A DNA stretch of 64,000 nucleotides from Inquilinus sp. KBS0705 (GCA_005938025.2 VCCI02000004.1:186001-250000), one strand, 5' to 3'; shown: positions 1-9,131, numbered from the stretch's first letter. Notes: a model not told the origin generated them from the letters alone. Made by a program: numbers and translations.

Positions 1-690
1 GGCTACAGGCGCATTTAGCTTTTGCGACAAGGCAACTACCTCGTCATGCGCATCGGCAGCTCCTATGCCGCAAAAAAGCGTTATTTTTTTATGCTGATCA
101 ATCAACGCCGCCAGTTGGTTTAGGTCATAGTCCGATGGGCGAATAACAGGCTCAGGCTTGTAGTTTTGGGTGGAGGTTAACACCTCTTCCGAATCCATAC
201 TGGTTAAATCGCCGGGTAAACCTATTACGGCTACCCCTTTGCGGTGCAATGCCGCTTGTATACCCGCCTGTAGCATGCGCGGTAATTGTTTGGCTGTATT
301 GGCTACCTGGTTGTAATGGCTGCAATCGTCAAACAGTTTTATGGTATTGGTTTCCTGAAAATACTCGGTCCCATACTCAAAACTTGGTATAGTTGAGGCG
401 ATAGCTATAACCGGTGCCCCCGAACGGTGAGCATCATACAATCCGTTTATTAAATGCACGTGCCCGGGGCCACTGCTGCCGGCGCAGCAAGCCAAATTAC
501 CTGTTAGCTGGGCTTCGGCACCGGCTGCATAAGCACCGGCTTCTTCGTGGCGTACATGTATCCATTGTATAGTGCCCTCGCGCCTAACCGCGTCGTTCAC
601 TTCGTTTAAGCTGTCACCTGTTACAGCGTATATCCTTTTTATCCCTGCGTTTACCAGCATTGCTACCAGTTGGTCTGCTACGTTTGCCAT
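1..690 (-). CDS. poxB: Pyruvate dehydrogenase (quinone)/pyruvate oxidase, partial
   Basis: Thiamine-diphosphate flavoenzyme that oxidatively decarboxylates pyruvate to acetate at the membrane and passes electrons to quinone. The ATG at 690 opens 230 codons that run off the left edge, so only the PYR domain and the start of the middle domain are present. I translated it by hand: MANVADQLVAMLVNAGIKR, then AVTGDSLNEVNDAV, RHEEAGAYAAGAEAQLTG (the Glu is the cofactor-activating residue of the family), and GPGHVHLINGLYDAH. These follow E. coli PoxB as I remember it much more closely than acetolactate synthase. Upstream lie 150 bp of AT-rich DNA and a 7-bp-arm palindrome. The C-terminal lipid-binding segment specific to PoxB is outside the window, so acetyl-phosphate-forming pyruvate oxidase remains possible. 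Confidence 0.85.
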   Translation of the reverse strand, partial: MANVADQLVAMLVNAGIKRIYAVTGDSLNEVNDAVRREGTIQWIHVRHEEAGAYAAGAEAQLTGNLACCAGSSGPGHVHLINGLYDAHRSGAPVIAIASTIPSFEYGTEYFQETNTIKLFDDCSHYNQVANTAKQLPRMLQAGIQAALHRKGVAVIGLPGDLTSMDSEEVLTSTQNYKPEPVIRPSDYDLNQLAALIDQHKKITLFCGIGAADAHDEVVALSQKLNAPVA

Positions 691-691
691 A

Positions 692-709
692 TAAGTATGT
701 TTATACTTA
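692..709. promoter_or_regulatory. Palindrome directly upstream of poxB
   Basis: TAAGTAT-GTTT-ATACTTA is an exact inverted repeat with 7-bp arms and a 4-nt centre, two bases upstream of the poxB start codon. It could be a repressor site or a 5' UTR hairpin that affects translation. Its function is inferred from position alone. Confidence 0.3.
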
Positions 710-846
710 CTTAACTTTATAAGTGCGAGCGGGTTTTAATTTTTAATAATTTAGCTTAAACATTAAATTTGGGGGCGAGTTGTAATTAAAATAAAGCAGC
801 AACGTAAGGTTGCAACTATGGCGCAAAAATGATCTTGTCAATTTTT

Positions 847-1316
847 CTACAAAGCGGTAGCTCCTCCGGAGCATCGGGATGTGACTTCCGCGCTGTTGTT
901 CCCGAAACCCTTAATAGCTTGCTAAGGGTAGCCACCTACGGGGCAAAGGTATATTCTGTGATATTATGCTACAAAGCGGTAGTTCCTACGGAACATGATG
1001 GTTTGCTATTTTTGAATAAGGCTTGATTAATAAAAAAATATCCCGTAGGCAATGTCCTTATTTAAGGAATTTGGTTAATCGGAATGCGTCGTAGACGCAA
1101 AAGGTTGGTAGAAAAGGCAATAAATAATGGCTGCATGCCGTAGGTATGCCACTTCGAGTATCGTACCTACGGCACGGTTGTTCTCTTTTGTTTTTTTCTA
1201 CCAACCTTTAACTCCTATGGAGTTTCCTAACTTTCTGGCATCTCCCGCTAGGGAGTATCGCTTTGTAGCTAAACGTATACTAATAATTTGTGCCCTGTAA
1301 GGGCTACCCTTAGCAA
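847..1316. repeat. Nested modular inverted-repeat element with TAC/GTA-loop mini-hairpins
   Basis: Non-coding island between poxB and rplQ. Exact inverted pairs are 919-933 with 1302-1316 (TTGCTAAGGGTAGCC), 968-978 with 1259-1269 (GCTACAAAGCG), 1100-1115 with 1194-1209 (AAAGGTTGGTAGAAAA) and 1136-1146 with 1164-1174 (TGCCGTAGGTA). Next to these tags sit small hairpins whose arms differ but still pair: 860-872 GCTCC/GGAGC, 982-994 GTTCC/GGAAC, 1085-1099 TGCGTC/GACGCA, 1210-1224 AACTCC/GGAGTT, 1242-1255 CTCCC/GGGAG and 1292-1304 GCCCT/AGGGC. Their loops are mostly TAC, GTA or TAT. A 65-codon ORF across 829-1026 is just repeat sequence. It resembles intergenic repeats I associate with Bacteroidetes genomes, but I cannot name a family. 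Confidence 0.75.
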
Positions 1317-1375
1317 AGCGAAAGGTGGCAGTATACCGATCACTACCATGTGAGATCCTGTATTGCCACTATAGA

Positions 1376-1556
1376 TGTTCGGAAGACTTTTTAATTCCCT
1401 CCTTGGGGAGGGGTGCGGTAAGAAATGAGCGTAAAGGCAGGGAGGGGTTTATATAAGCGATGGGTTACATTTGCTTGAACGCCTGATTTAACCCCTACCT
1501 CCTCCTTCCCCAGGGAAGGAATCGCACATTCCCGGCACTATTTTAATCTCCGAACA
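1376..1556. repeat. Second nested inverted repeat (about 181 bp)
   Basis: The outer ends TGTTCGGA (1376-1383) and TCCGAACA (1549-1556) are exact inverted copies. Inside are two GC-rich hairpins: CCCTCC/GGAGGG at 1397-1412 and CCTTCCC/GGGAAGG at 1504-1519. No start codon with a plausible coding frame spans it. It is most likely a mobile or expanding intergenic repeat unit. Confidence 0.6.
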
Positions 1557-1587
1557 GTTATGATGCTTTCACCAAAAATGTACCAAA

Positions 1588-1620
1588 CAAAAAGCCCCGG
1601 TTAAATAACCAGGGCTTTTG
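1588..1620 (-). terminator. Intrinsic terminator of the ribosomal cluster (after rplQ)
   Basis: On the minus strand, an AAAAGCCCTGGTTA stem pairs with TAACCGGGGCTTTT around a short loop and ends in TTTTTGTTT. It lies about 20 bp past the rplQ stop and closes the S10-spc-alpha transcript. Confidence 0.8.
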
Positions 1621-1640
1621 TATTTTAAAAGGAGCAAAAA

Positions 1641-2234
1641 TTACTCGCCTTTTTCAGCATTTTCTTCTTTGTCATCAGCTGCAGGAGCTTCAGTCGCAGG
1701 AGTTTCTTCTACCGCCGGAGCAGCTTCAGCAACCGGAGCCTCAGCTACAGTTTCTTCGGCTACAACAGGTGCAGCAGCAACAGGTGCAGTAGTTTCTGCC
1801 TTAGCCTTTGAAGCACCACCACGACGACGTGTTGATTTTTTCTCGGTTTTAGCAGCTACGTCTTTACCGTAAACAGTATTGTAATCAACTAATTCAATGA
1901 TAGCCATTTCAGCGTTATCGCCTAAACGGTTCTCTAACTTAACAATACGTGTGTAACCACCCGGGCGGTTAGCAATTTTCTCAGCAACTTCACGGAACAG
2001 GATGTTCACAGTGTCTTTGTCTTGTAAATAGCTAAATACGGTACGGCGTGAGTGTGTTGTATCGTTTTTTGACTTAGTTAACAAAGGCTCAACATAACCA
2101 CGCAGGGCTTTTGCTTTTGCCAATGTTGTTGTAATACGCTTGTGTAGTATAAGCGAAGATGCCATGTTAGCCATCATCGCTTTGCGATGGCTATCTGTAC
2201 GGCCTAAATGGTTTACTTTTCTTCCGTGTCTCAT
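1641..2234 (-). CDS. rplQ: 50S ribosomal protein L17 with long acidic tail
   Basis: Large-subunit protein near the peptide exit tunnel. Residues 1-125 are the conserved L17 fold, opening [20 protein letters not shown]. Residues from about 126 to 197 are an extra low-complexity tail: a basic KKSTRRRGG patch, then repeats rich in Ala, Glu, Pro, Val and Thr. E. coli L17 is about 127 residues, so the tail adds more than half the core length. Last gene of the cluster, 87 bp after rpoA, followed by a terminator. The tail is probably disordered and surface-exposed, which is inference. Confidence 0.97.
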   Translation of the reverse strand: MRHGRKVNHLGRTDSHRKAMMANMASSLILHKRITTTLAKAKALRGYVEPLLTKSKNDTTHSRRTVFSYLQDKDTVNILFREVAEKIANRPGGYTRIVKLENRLGDNAEMAIIELVDYNTVYGKDVAAKTEKKSTRRRGGASKAKAETTAPVAAAPVVAEETVAEAPVAEAAPAVEETPATEAPAADDKEENAEKGE

Positions 2235-2321
2235 TTGTTTGTTAATTTTTGCACGTGCATACCGTTGGGCGACTCATTAATCAAGCCCGCGGAATTATGC
2301 CCTCGCTTACAGTTATTATTA

Positions 2322-3314
2322 TTATTCTTCGTCTAACTTAAATTTAGACAGGTTCATACCAAAAGATAATCCTTTTGATTTAACCAGGTCCTGAATTTCA
2401 GTTAATGATTTTTTACCAAAGTTTCTGAATTTCAGCATATCGGCAACATCGTACGATACTAAGTCGGCCAGGCTGCGGATATCGGCAGCTTTAAGGCAGT
2501 TTAGCGCACGTACAGATAAATCAAGATCAACCAATTCGGTTTTAAGGATCTTACGCATGTGTAAAATTTCCTCGTCAACTTCTTTAGTTTCTTCTTTAGC
2601 CTGTGCTTCAAGCATCATGTTCTCGTCAGAGAACAGCATGAAGTGCTGGATCAAAATTTTAGCTGCTTGTTTCAAAGCATCTTCCGGATGAATTGAACCA
2701 TCGGTAGAGATATCAAGGATCAGTTTTTCGTAATCCGTTTTTTGCTCTACACGGTAGTTTTCAAGCGTATATTTTACATTTTTTATAGGCGTAAATATCG
2801 AATCGATAGCTATCACACCTACGTTTGCATCAGGATTTTTGTTTTCCTCGTTGCTGATGTAACCACGGCCTTTAGCAACTGTAAGCTCAACTTCAAGCGT
2901 TACAGATGAATCCATGTTACAAATAACTAAATCAGGGTTTAATACTGTAAAGTTGTTTGAAAACTTAGTAATATCACCTGCTTTAAAAGCATCCTGACCG
3001 TTAATGATCACAAATATTTTCTCATTATCGCCCGACTCACCTGTTTTTTTGAAACGAACTTGTTTAAAGTTCAGGATGATCTCGGTTACATCTTCAACCA
3101 CACCTTTGATGGTCGAAAACTCATGCATAACACCTGATATACGTATAGATGTGATTGCATAACCTTCTAATGAAGAAAGTAAGATACGACGCAGAGCATT
3201 ACCAATGGTTACACCGAAGCCTGGTTCTAACGGACGAAACTCAAACGTGCCATCAAAATCATTTGATTTCTGCATGATAACCTTGTCTGGTTTTTGAAAT
3301 GCTAAAATTGCCAT
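2322..3314 (-). CDS. rpoA: DNA-directed RNA polymerase subunit alpha
   Basis: Alpha subunit whose dimer nucleates core RNA polymerase assembly and whose C-terminal domain contacts UP elements and activators. 330 residues, the normal length. The N-terminal dimerisation domain contains [18 protein letters not shown] (about residues 42-59). A linker around 240 leads to the helix-hairpin-helix CTD with [16 protein letters not shown] and FGKKSLTEI. It sits between rpsD and rplQ, the standard place, and gives a fixed link between polymerase and ribosome production. Confidence 0.98.
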   Translation of the reverse strand: MAILAFQKPDKVIMQKSNDFDGTFEFRPLEPGFGVTIGNALRRILLSSLEGYAITSIRISGVMHEFSTIKGVVEDVTEIILNFKQVRFKKTGESGDNEKIFVIINGQDAFKAGDITKFSNNFTVLNPDLVICNMDSSVTLEVELTVAKGRGYISNEENKNPDANVGVIAIDSIFTPIKNVKYTLENYRVEQKTDYEKLILDISTDGSIHPEDALKQAAKILIQHFMLFSDENMMLEAQAKEETKEVDEEILHMRKILKTELVDLDLSVRALNCLKAADIRSLADLVSYDVADMLKFRNFGKKSLTEIQDLVKSKGLSFGMNLSKFKLDEE

Positions 3315-3410
3315 TTATATCTTTTGTTTATTGTTTACTAATTTGAATTGAATATAACCACGAAAATGATTGACAGAATATGCCAACCATTTTGTGGATA
3401 AGTATCGTTA

Positions 3411-4019
3411 TTATTTTGAGTATAACTCCACAATAAGGTTTTCCTTAATGTTTTCAGGTATCTCATCACGATTTGGATAGTTAAGGAATTTGCCTGTTAA
3501 TTCGGCAGCGTCCCATTCTAACCAGCTATATTTATTTACTTTACGGCCGGCTACTGAATTAGTAATGGCTTCAAGTGATTTTGATTTTTCGCGTACTGCA
3601 ATAACGTCGCCTGCTTTTAATGCATATGATGCAATGTTTACAACCGAACCGTTAACAGTAATGTGCTTGTGGCCTACTAACTGGCGTGCACCCGAACGTG
3701 TAGGAGCGATACCTAAACGGTATACTGCATTATCTAAACGTGCTTCTAAAAACTTTAATAAGTTTTCGCCGGTGATACCTTCTTTAGCAGAAGCTGTGTG
3801 GAATAAGTTTTCGAACTGACGCTCTAATACACCATAAGTGTATTTAACTTTTTGTTTTTCCATTAACTGTACCGCGTACTCAGATTGCTTTCCTCTTCTT
3901 TTTGAAGCGCCGTGCATTCCGGGCGGATAGTTTTTTCTCTCTAACGCTTTATCCGGACCGAAGATCGGCTCGCGGAACCTACGCGCAATTTTTGATTTAG
4001 GGCCTGTATATCTTGCCAT
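3411..4019 (-). CDS. rpsD: 30S ribosomal protein S4
   Basis: Primary 16S rRNA-binding assembly protein. 202 residues, starting [20 protein letters not shown], with the S4 RNA-binding domain at about 95-160 ([20 protein letters not shown], then [10 protein letters not shown]). The N-terminus lacks a zinc-binding cysteine cluster, so this is the zinc-free form. It lies 65 bp after rpsK and 96 bp before rpoA. In E. coli S4 represses this part of the operon, but I did not identify a matching leader structure here. Confidence 0.98.
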   Translation of the reverse strand: MARYTGPKSKIARRFREPIFGPDKALERKNYPPGMHGASKRRGKQSEYAVQLMEKQKVKYTYGVLERQFENLFHTASAKEGITGENLLKFLEARLDNAVYRLGIAPTRSGARQLVGHKHITVNGSVVNIASYALKAGDVIAVREKSKSLEAITNSVAGRKVNKYSWLEWDAAELTGKFLNYPNRDEIPENIKENLIVELYSK

Positions 4020-4084
4020 TTTTGTGTGTTTTAAAGTATCAAACAGCCCGCAGCTGCCGAATCTTAGCTTTAAAAATTAATTGA

Positions 4085-4474
4085 TTAAACTCTTCTTCTT
4101 TTTGATGGACGACAACCGTTGTGCGGAAGTGGGGTAATGTCCTTAATGGTAGTTACCTCGATACCTGTTGTTTGCAGGGTACGTATTGCAGACTCGCGGC
4201 CTGAACCCGGACCTTTAACAAATACCTCAACCTTACGTAAACCTAAGTCGTAAGCTACTTTACCGCAATCGGCAGCAGCCTGACCGGCAGCATAAGGGGT
4301 GTTCTTTTTAGAACCTTTGAAACCCATTTTACCTGCAGAAGACCATGATACAGCCTGTCCGCTTTTGTTGGTAAGGGTAATAATGATGTTGTTAAAAGTA
4401 GCGTTGATGTGTGCTTCGCCAACAGGCTCAACAATAACAACACGCTTTTTGGTAACTTTTTTGCTTTTAGCCAT
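4085..4474 (-). CDS. rpsK: 30S ribosomal protein S11
   Basis: Platform protein of the small subunit that contacts the E site and mRNA. 129 residues. The N-terminal [11 protein letters not shown] is lysine-rich, followed by the S11 core ([36 protein letters not shown]) and the typical ending [15 protein letters not shown]. The 136-bp gap to rpsM is AT-rich and contains the small hairpin GGGTTA/TAACCC at 4504-4520 just upstream of the start. I could not assign that hairpin a role. Confidence 0.98.
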   Translation of the reverse strand: MAKSKKVTKKRVVIVEPVGEAHINATFNNIIITLTNKSGQAVSWSSAGKMGFKGSKKNTPYAAGQAAADCGKVAYDLGLRKVEVFVKGPGSGRESAIRTLQTTGIEVTTIKDITPLPHNGCRPSKRRRV

Positions 4475-4610
4475 TTTCTTAATTATTGAATTAATGAATT
4501 ATTGGGTTAGTGATTAACCCGGACCCATTAACCGTTTTTTATAATTTATATTCCAAATGATATTTGAATTGAGAACAAATCTCTATTCTCCAATCACTTA
4601 TCACTATTTA

Positions 4611-4988
4611 CTATTTAGTAGCTTTCTTTTTGTTAGCAACTGTTTTACGTTTTCCTTTACGGGTACGTGAGTTGTTTTTGGTGCGCTGGCCACGTAATGG
4701 TAAACCTTTACGATGACGGGTGCCCCTGTAGCAACCAATATCCATTAAACGTTTGATGTTAAGTTGAACTTCTGAACGTAAAGCACCTTCAACCTTAATT
4801 TGATCGTTAATGATAGTACGGATAGCAGTTAACTGCTCATCTGTCCAATCCTGAACTTTAATATTAACGTCGATGCCTGCTTCAGCTAAAATGTTCTGAG
4901 CGGTTGAGCGTCCAATTCCGTAGATGTAGGTTAAACCTATCTCGCCTCTTTTATTTTTTGGTAAATCAATACCGGAGATCCTTGCCAT
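4611..4988 (-). CDS. rpsM: 30S ribosomal protein S13
   Basis: Head protein of the small subunit that contacts the P-site tRNA and forms bridges to the 50S subunit. 125 residues, opening [20 protein letters not shown], with the helix-two-turn-helix region around [11 protein letters not shown] and the conserved [19 protein letters not shown] segment. The C-terminus is a basic tail ([18 protein letters not shown]) that reaches toward the P site in known structures. It lies 72 bp after rpmJ. Confidence 0.98.
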   Translation of the reverse strand: MARISGIDLPKNKRGEIGLTYIYGIGRSTAQNILAEAGIDVNIKVQDWTDEQLTAIRTIINDQIKVEGALRSEVQLNIKRLMDIGCYRGTRHRKGLPLRGQRTKNNSRTRKGKRKTVANKKKATK

Positions 4989-5060
4989 ATTTTTTGTTTG
5001 TTTTTTAACGTAATACCGAACGGCGGGCCACCGTTGTGCGGATTATTACAAATTTTTTTA

Positions 5061-5177
5061 TTATCCCTGACGTTGTTTAAACTTCGGGTTCTTTTTGTTT
5101 ATCACATAAAGTTTCCCGTTACGGCGGATGATCTTGCAATCAACGCTACGTTTTTTAATGGATGCTCTAACTTTCAT
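5061..5177 (-). CDS. rpmJ: 50S ribosomal protein L36 (zinc-free form)
   Basis: Small 38-residue protein found by reading the gap between infA and rpsM. The ATG at 5177 gives [20 protein letters not shown] and the frame ends NPKFKQRQG before TAA at 5061-5063. L36 normally holds zinc with three Cys and one His. Here only one Cys remains (DCK), with Ser, Asn and Phe at the other expected positions, so it is the C-minus, zinc-independent type. It follows infA by 8 bp. Confidence 0.95.
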   Translation of the reverse strand: MKVRASIKKRSVDCKIIRRNGKLYVINKKNPKFKQRQG

Positions 5178-5185
5178 CTCGTTTG

Positions 5186-5404
5186 TTATTTATATCTATA
5201 GGTTATTCTTCCTTTTGTTAAATCATACGGGCTCATCTCCAGTTTAACCCTGTCGCCAGGTAAAATTTTGATGTAGTGCATCCGCATTTTTCCGGATATG
5301 TGTGCAATAATCTCGTGGCCATTTTCAAGTTCAACCCTAAACATTGCGTTAGACAATGCTTCCCGAATTGTTCCGTCTTGCTCAATCGAAGATTGTTTTG
5401 CCAT
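5186..5404 (-). CDS. infA: Translation initiation factor IF-1
   Basis: Single OB-fold protein that blocks the A site during initiation and helps IF-2 and IF-3. 72 residues, the standard size. It opens [20 protein letters not shown], has the RNA-binding core [20 protein letters not shown], and ends [11 protein letters not shown]. Its place between map and rpmJ is the usual one. The start is 63 bp downstream of map, with an A/T-rich leader and no strong Shine-Dalgarno, as is common in Bacteroidetes. Confidence 0.98.
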   Translation of the reverse strand: MAKQSSIEQDGTIREALSNAMFRVELENGHEIIAHISGKMRMHYIKILPGDRVKLEMSPYDLTKGRITYRYK

Positions 5405-5467
5405 ATTTTATTGATTATTACTTAATTATCCACCCCAAAACCGGGATGCAAAATTAATAAAAATTAT

Positions 5468-6259
5468 TTACTTTTTATTTTTTTCTTCTAAAACTTTATC
5501 AATGTATGAAAACGTTGATAAAACATCTGGTTTTCCCTTTTTTACAGCTACCGTATGCTCGTAATGTGCCGATGGCTTTTTATCAACCGTTGATACGGTC
5601 CATCCATCATCCCAAAACTTAACGCCGGCGCGGCCTGCATTTATCATTGGCTCAATGGCAATCACCATTCCTTCTTCCAATTTAATACCTGCACCACGTT
5701 TACCGTAGTTAGGCACCTCGGGCTTCTCGTGCAGGCGTGTACCTACACCATGGCCAACAAGTTCTTTTACCACGCCAAAACCATGCTTCTCGGCATGCTC
5801 TTGTACCGCGTAACCAATATCGCCAATGCGCATCCCTACAACAGCTTTTTCTACACCAAGGTCTAAACACTCGCGGGTTACGCGCATCAGGGTTTTGGTA
5901 GCCTCGTCAACCTCGCCAATGGCAAAGGTAAAAGCCGAGTCGCCGTAGTATTTGTTTAATATCACACCGCAATCAACCGATACCAGGTCGCCTTCAACCA
6001 AAGCATTTTTGCTTGGAAAGCCGTGTACTACCTGGTCATTTAGCGATATGCACAATGAGTAAGGGAAACCGTTATAATTTAAAAATGCCGGAACACCACC
6101 ATTATCACGGATAAATGTTTCGGCAAGTTTATTTAATTCAAAGGTTGTAACACCGGGGCCTATAATCTTTGCTATTTCCCCGTGTGTTTTGGAAACAAGT
6201 AAAGAACTTTCTCTTATCAGTTCTATCTCCTCGACAGACTTATAAATGATCTTTGACAT
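5468..6259 (-). CDS. map: Methionine aminopeptidase, type I
   Basis: Removes the initiator methionine from nascent proteins in the cytoplasm and uses two divalent metal ions. 263 residues. Expected ligand regions are visible: VSVDCGVILNKYYGDSAF (two Asp), LVGHGVGTRLHEKPEVPN (His), EEGMVIAIEPMI (Glu), and YEHTVAV near the C-terminus. It lacks the N-terminal zinc-finger extension of eukaryotic forms. It sits 9 bp after secY. Adenylate kinase, found between secY and map in many Firmicutes, is absent, as expected for this phylum. Confidence 0.97.
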   Translation of the reverse strand: MSKIIYKSVEEIELIRESSLLVSKTHGEIAKIIGPGVTTFELNKLAETFIRDNGGVPAFLNYNGFPYSLCISLNDQVVHGFPSKNALVEGDLVSVDCGVILNKYYGDSAFTFAIGEVDEATKTLMRVTRECLDLGVEKAVVGMRIGDIGYAVQEHAEKHGFGVVKELVGHGVGTRLHEKPEVPNYGKRGAGIKLEEGMVIAIEPMINAGRAGVKFWDDGWTVSTVDKKPSAHYEHTVAVKKGKPDVLSTFSYIDKVLEEKNKK

Positions 6260-6268
6260 TGTTATTAA

Positions 6269-7612
6269 TTAGATAACTGGTGGCGTAGCACCCGCAGCCG
6301 CAGGCACGCTTGAGCGGCCTTTGATCCTGCCTGTTTTCATCAATCCATCGTAATGACGCATTAACAAATGGCTTTCTATCTGCTGTAAAGTATCTAACAC
6401 CACACCCACCAGGATGATCAATGATGTACCACCAAAAAATCTTGCAAATAAGCTGCTTACACCTACCATACTGGCCAACGCCGGTATAATAGCGATGATA
6501 GCTAAGAATATAGAGCCCGGTAGTGTTATCTTAGAGATAACGCCATCAATGAACTCTGCAGTAGTTTTACCTGGTTTAACACCCGGTATAAAACCACCGT
6601 TCTTTTTCATATCATCAGCCATTTGATTTGGATTAACCGTAATAGCTGTGTAGAAGTATGTAAACAATATGATCAATACCGCAAACACCAGGTTATGTTC
6701 CCACGAGTTATAGTTTGATAATGCAATTAAAATTCCGTTTGATGCAGCATTAGGGAAAAACTGCGCTACTGTTGCTGGTATAAACATTAATGCCTGGGCA
6801 AATATAATTGGCATAACACCTGCAGCATTTACCTTTAAAGGTATATACTGGCGCACACCGCCATATTGTTTGTTACCTACAATACGTTTTGCGTACTGTA
6901 CAGCAATTTTACGTGTTCCCTGCACTATTAGTATGGTAAACATTACCACGCCCAGTAAAGCAACAATCTCTGCAATAAACGTAATTAAACCGCCGGCACC
7001 TGTGGTGCGCGCATAAAATTCAGTTGATAATGCTGCAGGCAGCTGGGCTATGATACCCACCATAATGATCAATGATATACCGTTACCAATACCTTTATCG
7101 GTGATTTTTTCGCCCAACCACATTACAAATAGTGTACCTGCGGTTAATACAAATGTATTAAGGATGATGAACCATGGGTTACCAATCAGCATAGCCTCGG
7201 GGCTTACCTGCGATTTTAAGTATCCTATAGCCTGCAATGCAGTAATAGCTATGGTTAGATAACGTGTCCATTGGTTTAGCTTGTTACGGCCGCTTTCGCC
7301 CTCTTTTTGTAATTTGGTAAAATAAGGCACCGCTATACCAAGCAGTTGTACCACAATTGAAGCCGAAATATAAGGCATAACACCTAATGCAAAAATAGAC
7401 GAACGTGAGAACGACCCTCCTGCAAACATGTTTAATAAGCCTAAAAGTCCTTCTTTAGCTTTGGCAGCGTTTAATGTAGCCGCGTTTACACCCGGTAATA
7501 CTACAAACGAACCAACACGATATATTAAAAGAAATAAGAGTGTGTTGGTTATACGCACTCTCAGATCTTCAATTTTCCAGATATTGGATAATGTGGTGAA
7601 AAATTTCTTCAT
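6269..7612 (-). CDS. secY: Preprotein translocase subunit SecY
   Basis: Central pore of the Sec translocon in the inner membrane. 447 residues with ten hydrophobic segments. Landmarks include the N-terminal NIWKIEDLRVRITNTLLFLL, the plug-side GVMPYISASIVVQLLG and the cytoplasmic loops with KEGESGRNKLNQWTRYLT. The C-terminus ends in an Ala/Pro-rich stretch (SVPAAAGATPPVI). It lies 6 bp after rplO and 9 bp before map, so it is co-transcribed with spc-operon ribosomal genes. Confidence 0.98.
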   Translation of the reverse strand: MKKFFTTLSNIWKIEDLRVRITNTLLFLLIYRVGSFVVLPGVNAATLNAAKAKEGLLGLLNMFAGGSFSRSSIFALGVMPYISASIVVQLLGIAVPYFTKLQKEGESGRNKLNQWTRYLTIAITALQAIGYLKSQVSPEAMLIGNPWFIILNTFVLTAGTLFVMWLGEKITDKGIGNGISLIIMVGIIAQLPAALSTEFYARTTGAGGLITFIAEIVALLGVVMFTILIVQGTRKIAVQYAKRIVGNKQYGGVRQYIPLKVNAAGVMPIIFAQALMFIPATVAQFFPNAASNGILIALSNYNSWEHNLVFAVLIILFTYFYTAITVNPNQMADDMKKNGGFIPGVKPGKTTAEFIDGVISKITLPGSIFLAIIAIIPALASMVGVSSLFARFFGGTSLIILVGVVLDTLQQIESHLLMRHYDGLMKTGRIKGRSSVPAAAGATPPVI

Positions 7613-7618
7613 TGAAAC

Positions 7619-8065
7619 TTACAACTTAACTATGGTACCACCTGCTGCTTCAATTGCTTTTTGGGCAGTAGCAGTAAACGCGTGTGCTTTAACTTCTAAT
7701 TTAGCTTTTAATTCGCCACGACCTAATATTTTTACTAAGCCATTTTTGGATACCAAGCCGTGTTCTTTTAGTGTATCAAAATCAACTGCTGTTAATGTAT
7801 ATTTTTCAGTTAATGCTTGTAACACATCAAGGTTAACACCAACGTACTCTACACGGTTAGGGTTTTTAAAACCTACCTTAGGTACACGGCGCTGTAATGG
7901 CATCTGGCCACCTTCAAAACCTACCTTAGTAGATGTTCCTGAACGTGAACCGGCACCTTTATGGCCACGGGTTGATGTACCGCCACGGCCACTACCTGTA
8001 CCACGGCCAATTCTTTTTCTATTTTTAGTAGAACCTTCTGCAGGTTTAAGATTACTTAAATTCAT
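7619..8065 (-). CDS. rplO: 50S ribosomal protein L15
   Basis: Late-assembly protein of the large subunit. 148 residues with the classic basic, glycine-rich N-terminus (MNLSNLKPAEGSTKNRKRIG, GRGTGSGRGGTSTRGHKGAG) that threads into rRNA, then a globular C-terminal half with GRGELKAKLEVKAHAFTATA. It starts 4 bp after the small rpmD gene and ends 6 bp before secY. Confidence 0.98.
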   Translation of the reverse strand: MNLSNLKPAEGSTKNRKRIGRGTGSGRGGTSTRGHKGAGSRSGTSTKVGFEGGQMPLQRRVPKVGFKNPNRVEYVGVNLDVLQALTEKYTLTAVDFDTLKEHGLVSKNGLVKILGRGELKAKLEVKAHAFTATAQKAIEAAGGTIVKL

Positions 8066-8069
8066 GATA

Positions 8070-8249
8070 TTAAATATTTTCTACTGCTACCAGGTGGTTA
8101 ACTTTTCTAACCATTCCAATAATAGCCGCAGTGGCTTCAACTTCCACGCTGTGGTTAATTTTCTTAAGGCCTAAAGCCTCAACAGTTTTTTTCTGGCGCT
8201 CGCTTCTGTCGATAACGCTTTTAATTTGTGTTATTTTAATTTTCGACAT
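8070..8249 (-). CDS. rpmD: 50S ribosomal protein L30
   Basis: 59-residue protein read from the gap between rpsE and rplO. The ATG at 8249 gives [20 protein letters not shown] and the frame ends HLVAVENI before TAA at 8070-8072. It has the L30 pattern: a basic first strand, a [14 protein letters not shown] helix region, and a final [12 protein letters not shown] helix. Spacing is 6 bp after rpsE and 4 bp before rplO. Confidence 0.95.
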   Translation of the reverse strand: MSKIKITQIKSVIDRSERQKKTVEALGLKKINHSVEVEATAAIIGMVRKVNHLVAVENI

Positions 8250-8255
8250 GACTGA

Positions 8256-8774
8256 TTATCCGTTAAATACTTTACCTAAACTAATACCGCGTTGTTGCGC
8301 TACGGTAACCGCATCGCGCAGTTGCGATAATGCAGATACTGTTGCTTTAACCACGTTGTGCGGGTTTGATGATCCTTTTGATTTTGCCAATACGTTATGC
8401 ACGCCGGCGCTTTCTAATACTGCACGCATTGCACCACCAGCTATTACACCAGTACCATTTGCTGCAGGTTTTAAGAATACAAAACCACCGCTAAATTTAC
8501 CTATTTGCTCATGCGGGATAGTGTTGTTAATAATTGGAACTTTTACCAAGTTCTTTTTAGCATCATCAATACCTTTTGCAATAGCTTCGGTAACCTCTTT
8601 TGCTTTACCTAAACCGTAACCTACAACACCGTTCTCGTCGCCTACTACCACAATGGCACTAAAGCTAAATGTACGGCCACCTTTGGTTACTTTGGCTACA
8701 CGTTGTATGCTAACCAGGCGATCTTTTAATTCGATCTCGCTGGTTTTTACTCTTTTTATGTTGATTGTTGACAT
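8256..8774 (-). CDS. rpsE: 30S ribosomal protein S5
   Basis: Small-subunit protein at the mRNA entry channel, important for decoding accuracy and helicase activity. 172 residues. The double-stranded-RNA-binding-like N-domain carries [20 protein letters not shown] and [20 protein letters not shown]. The C-domain carries [20 protein letters not shown]. It lies 12 bp after rplR and 6 bp before rpmD. Confidence 0.98.
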   Translation of the reverse strand: MSTINIKRVKTSEIELKDRLVSIQRVAKVTKGGRTFSFSAIVVVGDENGVVGYGLGKAKEVTEAIAKGIDDAKKNLVKVPIINNTIPHEQIGKFSGGFVFLKPAANGTGVIAGGAMRAVLESAGVHNVLAKSKGSSNPHNVVKATVSALSQLRDAVTVAQQRGISLGKVFNG

Positions 8775-8786
8775 TTCCTGTTTCGA

Positions 8787-9131
8787 TTAAAAGTTTAAAC
8801 CACCTTCACGTGCACCTTCAGCCAGTGATTTAACACGGCCATGATACAGGTAACCATTTCTGTCAAAAACCACATCTTTAATACCTGCGGCGATAGCTTT
8901 TTCGGCTACCAGTTTGCCTACGGCTACTGATTGGTCAGACTTTGTACCATTTGCTGTAAAATCTTTTGACAAAGATGAAGCAGATACAATGGTTTTTCCT
9001 GTTACATCGTCAATGATCTGAGCGTATATGCCTTTGTTGCTTCTGTATACAGATAAACGTGGGCGGGCTGTTGAACCTGAAAGGCGTTTTCTGATGCCTT
9101 TTTTAATTCTGTCTCTTCTTGATAATTTCAT
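8787..9131 (-). CDS. rplR: 50S ribosomal protein L18
   Basis: Binds 5S rRNA and anchors it in the central protuberance of the 50S subunit. 114 residues. The basic N-terminus [20 protein letters not shown] is followed by [20 protein letters not shown] and the conserved [20 protein letters not shown] close to the C-terminus. It is 5 bp downstream of rplF and 12 bp upstream of rpsE. Confidence 0.98.
   Translation of the reverse strand: MKLSRRDRIKKGIRKRLSGSTARPRLSVYRSNKGIYAQIIDDVTGKTIVSASSLSKDFTANGTKSDQSVAVGKLVAEKAIAAGIKDVVFDRNGYLYHGRVKSLAEGAREGGLNF

Noticed and set aside
829..1026. 65-codon plus-strand ORF
   Set aside because: It lies wholly within the repeat element; its peptide is a translation of the direct repeats and hairpins and has no protein-like pattern.
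1618..1872. Ala/Ser-rich plus-strand ORF
   Set aside because: Antisense shadow of the low-complexity tail of rplQ and overlaps the terminator.
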